Shown here piece by piece: positions 32,181 through 35,369 of a DNA stretch of 35,369 nucleotides; the stretch's first letter is position 1, and each line of letters starts with the position of its first letter. Under the pieces are notes generated by a model that saw only the letters and a program-made list of their open reading frames with translations, did not search any database and had not been told where the DNA came from. Source of the stretch: Spirochaetales bacterium (GTDB lineage: Bacteria > Spirochaetota > Spirochaetia > DSM-27196 > SLST01). A program made the translations under genes and the position numbers. The stretch lies in NCBI GenBank assembly GCA_007127335.1, contig SKZO01000010.1, positions 1 to 35,369 on the forward strand, read 5' to 3'.

Positions 32181-35100
32181 TCAGGCGACGAGGGTCGATA
32201 ATCTTCCTCGGATGAACTCGCTCTTCTCCTTCAGGCCAATCCCTTCGGTATCCATGACGAGTACCGCCGGCCGCTTCGGGTCGAGTTTCACCTTGCCGCC
32301 GGAACTCTGAATCAGCGACACAACCCGGTCTGCGCTGATCTTTGCGACCCGCCCGAACTCGATCTCGAGCCGGGCCCGGCGCTCCCGGAGACTCACGACG
32401 TGAAGCTTGCGGCAGAGCACCCGTATTTCGGCGAGCGAGAGGAGACTGTGGACCTCATCCGGCAGGGGACCGAACCGGTCCTGCAGCTCGCCGGCGACGC
32501 TTTCGAGCTCCTGCTCGGTCGTGATTGCCGCGATTCTCTTGTACACCTCCATCTTCTCAGCCGGCTGCGAGACGTACGAGTCGGGGATGTATCCGGAGTA
32601 CTCGAGCTCGAGGTAGACGTCCTCCTCCTGGGGTTCTCCGTCCTCGTCAAGGCGTCTGATCGCCTCGTCGAGCAACCTCAGATAGAGATCGAACCCGACC
32701 GAGAGAATGTCGCCGCTCTGTTCACGGCCGAGCAGGTTTCCCGCTCCACGGACCTCGAGGTCCTTGAGGGCGATCTTGAACCCGCTCCCGAGCTCGGTGA
32801 AGTCACTGATGATCTGCAGTCGCTTCATGGCGACTTCGCTCAGGATCCGTTGGTCCGGGTACAGGAGGTACGCGTATGCGAGCCGACCGCTGCGTCCGAC
32901 ACGACCACGCAGCTGGTAGAGCTGGCTGATACCGTACATGTCGGCCCGATCGATGATGATCGTGTTCACGTTCGGGATGTCGATACCGTTCTCGATGATC
33001 GTCGTGGACACCAGCACCTGGAACCCGCCATGCACGAAACGGTGCATGATGTCCTCGAGCTCCTTTGAGCTCATCTGCCCGTGCGCCGAGTCCACCATGA
33101 CGTCCGGCAGGAGAACCTGAAGGAAGCCGACGACGTTGTCGAGCGTTTCGACGCGATTGTGCAGGAAGAACACCTGCCCGCCGCGCTCGATCTCGTTGCG
33201 GACGGCGGTCGCAACGACATCGTCGTTGAACTCCTGGATCATTGTCTGTATGGGGAGCCGGTTGTGCGGCGGTGTCTTGATGATCGACATGTCGCGTATC
33301 TTCAGCAGCGACATATGCAGCGTCCTTGGTATTGGTGTCGCCGTCATCGTCAGCGAGTCAATGGAGGTCTTGAGCTCTTTCAGCCGCTCCTTGTCCTTCA
33401 CCCCGAAGCGTTGTTCCTCGTCGATGACGATGAGGCCCAGTTCCTTGAACATGACGTCTTTGGAGAGAATCCGGTGTGTTCCGATCACGATGTCGAGCTC
33501 GCCTCCGGCGAGCTCGGAAATCACGCGTTTCTGTTCGCGCGGCGCGACGAAGCGCGAGAGCATGCCGATCCTCACGGGAAACGACGCCATGCGCTCGCTG
33601 AACGACTCGAAGTGCTGTTCGGCGAGAATGGTTGTCGGCGCGAGAATCGCAACCTGTTTGCCCGCTGTAACCGCCTTGAAGGCCGCCCGCATCGCGACCT
33701 CGGTCTTGCCGTACCCGACATCTCCGCACACGAGGCGATCCATGGGCTGTGGTCGCTCCATGTCGGCCTTCACCTCGTCGATGCAGCGCAACTGATCCTC
33801 GGTCTCTTCGTAGGGAAATGTCGCCTCAAACTGGAGCTGCCATTCGGTGTCCTCCGGAAAGGCGAAGCCTCGCGCACGCCGGCGTCGCGAGTAGAGTTTG
33901 ACCAGACGCTCTGCGAGGTCCTCGACGTTGCGTCGCACCCGTTTGGTCCGGTTCTCCCAGCTCTTCCCGCCGATCTTGTCGAGCCGCGGCGCCTCGCCTC
34001 CGGAGCCTATGTAACGCTGTACGAGGTTCACCTGCTCGATGGGGATATAGATGAACTCCTCTCCCGCATACTCGAGATGGATGTAGTCTCGCTCATTGCC
34101 GGCCGCGGCGATCCGTCTGATGCCGATAAACCGACCGATTCCGTAGTTCACGTGCACGACGTGGTCGCCCGGCGAGAGATCCACAAAGGTATCGATCGCT
34201 TCGCTGTGGACCTGCTTCACCGATCGGGGAGCTCGCTTGCGACGACCGAATATCTCGTTCTCCTCAACGACGATCAACCGCTGATCGGGCAGCGCGAAAC
34301 CACCGGAGATTGTTCCGGTGACGACATCCACGTCAAACTCGGACAGCAGATGTCGAATACGCGAGGACTGCGCCTCGCTGTCCGCATAGATGACAACGTC
34401 GAACCCGGCATCCCCCAGGTTGGCGAGTTCCTCTTTGAAGTAGTCAACATTCCCAAAGAAGCTTCTTGGCGGATCGCTGGGCAGGCGAACGACGTCGGCG
34501 CCATCGCGCTCGGTGAGGAGGGGGAAGAGGACGTGCCTGCGCACCTGCTGTCGTCCCTCCTCGAACGGTCTCAGGAGACGCCGCGGCCGAGGAACCTGTC
34601 GGCGAACGCGTTCGCTCGAGTAGAGTCCCTGGTACTCGCGCTCGAGTGACTCGTAACTCGAGACCAGTCGTTCGCTGTCCGTGAAGAACGCGATCGTCCG
34701 GTCACTGAGGTACTCAGGGAGAAAATGTGGCGTTTCGTCAGCAAGCGGGAAGAACGACTCTTCGCCCTCGATCCACGGATGATCCCGAAGCTGCTCGAGC
34801 AACTCGTCGGGATCACGAAACTCGCCGAGCTCTCTCATATTCGACGCTGCGTTCGCGATCTCCGTCTCGTCCCAGACCACTTCGCGTTCCGGATGGAGCA
34901 CGAACTCGTCGATCGTCCCCACCGAGCTCTGCGTGTCCGCCTCGAAGAGACGGATCTGCTCAATCTCGTCGAACTCGAAGACGATCCGGATCGCGGTATC
35001 GTCACCGGGCTGAAAGAGATCGACAACTTCGCCGCGAACCGCAAACTCGCCGCGGACGCCGACCTTGGGCACCCGACTGTAGCCGTACGCCTCGAGTCTG

Positions 35101-35369
35101 TGACCAAGGTCGACGGGGTCAAAGGAGTCGCCTGTCCGGATCCTCGAGAGGCGCCGGGCGAATCTCGCGGGGTCCGGCACCGGTGTCAGGAAGGCACGCA
35201 GACTCGCTACAACGATCAGCGGACGCTCCATGATGATCTCGCCGAGCGCTCGCGATCGAGCACCGAAGACCGGCGCCGATCGTTGCAGCGGTCGGTACGG
35301 CATCGTGCCCCACCACGGCAGGAGTACCGGCCGAGCGCCGAAATGCTCGAGATCCCGCACCAGCGACTC
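32181..35369 (-). CDS. mfd: Transcription-repair coupling factor Mfd (5' end beyond window)
   Basis: The frame is open to the window edge. About 1060 residues are visible, so probably fewer than 100 N-terminal residues are missing. It begins in the UvrB-like module (LPWWGTMPY) and continues through the CarD-like RNA-polymerase-binding domain (PGDHVVHVNYGIGRF, about 34130-34190) to the RecG-type translocase: Walker A GDVGYGKT (about 33700-33725), IDEEQRFGVKD (about 33400-33430), STTIIENGID and QLYQLRGRVGRS. It ends with the TRCF C-terminal domain (32200-32500). Mfd removes RNA polymerase stalled at lesions and recruits UvrA. It is followed after 20 nt by ptsP, then by trmB. Confidence 0.96.
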   Translation of the reverse strand, partial: ESLVRDLEHFGARPVLLPWWGTMPYRPLQRSAPVFGARSRALGEIIMERPLIVVASLRAFLTPVPDPARFARRLSRIRTGDSFDPVDLGHRLEAYGYSRVPKVGVRGEFAVRGEVVDLFQPGDDTAIRIVFEFDEIEQIRLFEADTQSSVGTIDEFVLHPEREVVWDETEIANAASNMRELGEFRDPDELLEQLRDHPWIEGEESFFPLADETPHFLPEYLSDRTIAFFTDSERLVSSYESLEREYQGLYSSERVRRQVPRPRRLLRPFEEGRQQVRRHVLFPLLTERDGADVVRLPSDPPRSFFGNVDYFKEELANLGDAGFDVVIYADSEAQSSRIRHLLSEFDVDVVTGTISGGFALPDQRLIVVEENEIFGRRKRAPRSVKQVHSEAIDTFVDLSPGDHVVHVNYGIGRFIGIRRIAAAGNERDYIHLEYAGEEFIYIPIEQVNLVQRYIGSGGEAPRLDKIGGKSWENRTKRVRRNVEDLAERLVKLYSRRRRARGFAFPEDTEWQLQFEATFPYEETEDQLRCIDEVKADMERPQPMDRLVCGDVGYGKTEVAMRAAFKAVTAGKQVAILAPTTILAEQHFESFSERMASFPVRIGMLSRFVAPREQKRVISELAGGELDIVIGTHRILSKDVMFKELGLIVIDEEQRFGVKDKERLKELKTSIDSLTMTATPIPRTLHMSLLKIRDMSIIKTPPHNRLPIQTMIQEFNDDVVATAVRNEIERGGQVFFLHNRVETLDNVVGFLQVLLPDVMVDSAHGQMSSKELEDIMHRFVHGGFQVLVSTTIIENGIDIPNVNTIIIDRADMYGISQLYQLRGRVGRSGRLAYAYLLYPDQRILSEVAMKRLQIISDFTELGSGFKIALKDLEVRGAGNLLGREQSGDILSVGFDLYLRLLDEAIRRLDEDGEPQEEDVYLELEYSGYIPDSYVSQPAEKMEVYKRIAAITTEQELESVAGELQDRFGPLPDEVHSLLSLAEIRVLCRKLHVVSLRERRARLEIEFGRVAKISADRVVSLIQSSGGKVKLDPKRPAVLVMDTEGIGLKEKSEFIRGRLSTLVA

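Noticed and set aside
33081-34649. 522-codon open frame antisense to mfd, and similar long frames opposite ptsP (30133-31317) and the TPS/TPP gene (16368-17927)
   Set aside because: All lie wholly within well-identified genes and show no recognisable motif; high GC makes stops rare in these frames.
1-35369. CRISPR arrays, insertion sequences, prophage genes or integrase/attachment sites
   Set aside because: No regularly spaced repeats, transposase or integrase motifs, or tRNA-linked direct repeats were seen; the gene content is ordinary chromosomal.

Overview
This 35.4 kb window comes from a GC-rich bacterial chromosome and is packed with genes; no gap between genes exceeds about 170 bp. The gene content points to a free-living member of the Spirochaetes. 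The signs are a UPF0164 (FadL-like) outer-membrane protein of the kind known from Treponema, two divergent EF-G paralogues side by side (one resembling mitochondrial EF-G2, one of the EFG-II type), and very large secreted or membrane signalling proteins. A fused trehalose synthase/phosphatase suggests osmotic or desiccation stress and a free-living life. The lineage is an inference; there is no rRNA in the window.

Positions 1-9182 hold a minus-strand operon of envelope genes: a long secreted helical protein, a 1736-residue membrane receptor ending in a SpoIIE/PP2C phosphatase, and a small secreted protein cut by the window edge. The UPF0164 outer-membrane protein diverges from this operon (9304-10584). 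Together they look like an uncharacterised envelope-sensing system that signals by protein dephosphorylation.

Positions 10581-15668 hold membrane and metabolic genes: a two-helix membrane protein, an alpha/beta hydrolase, a multi-pass membrane protein of the DUF624/YesL kind, a ROK/ASKHA-type kinase-like protein with a long N-terminal extension, and a YhhQ queuosine-precursor transporter. Positions 15837-24775 hold a trehalose-6-phosphate synthase/phosphatase fusion, a small unknown protein translationally coupled to an FAH-family hydrolase, an ornithine/lysine decarboxylase, a GufA-type ZIP transporter, an RluA pseudouridine synthase, an MccF-like S66 peptidase, an orphan J-domain protein and an M18 aminopeptidase.

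Positions 24842-35369 hold translation and repair genes: tRNA-Val(UAC) with a clear promoter, the two EF-G paralogues, then on the minus strand mfd (cut by the window edge), ptsP and trmB in one run.

The most striking non-genic pattern is in the promoters. For five genes on both strands the -35 box starts exactly 35 nt before the ATG, with a 17-18 nt spacer, so the predicted transcript begins at the start codon. These genes lack a good Shine-Dalgarno sequence, whereas other genes in the window have strong ones. This suggests a sizeable set of leaderless mRNAs. A second notable point is that the two EF-Gs have complementary changes: one keeps the GTPase histidine but has lost the domain IV tip histidine, and the other shows the reverse.
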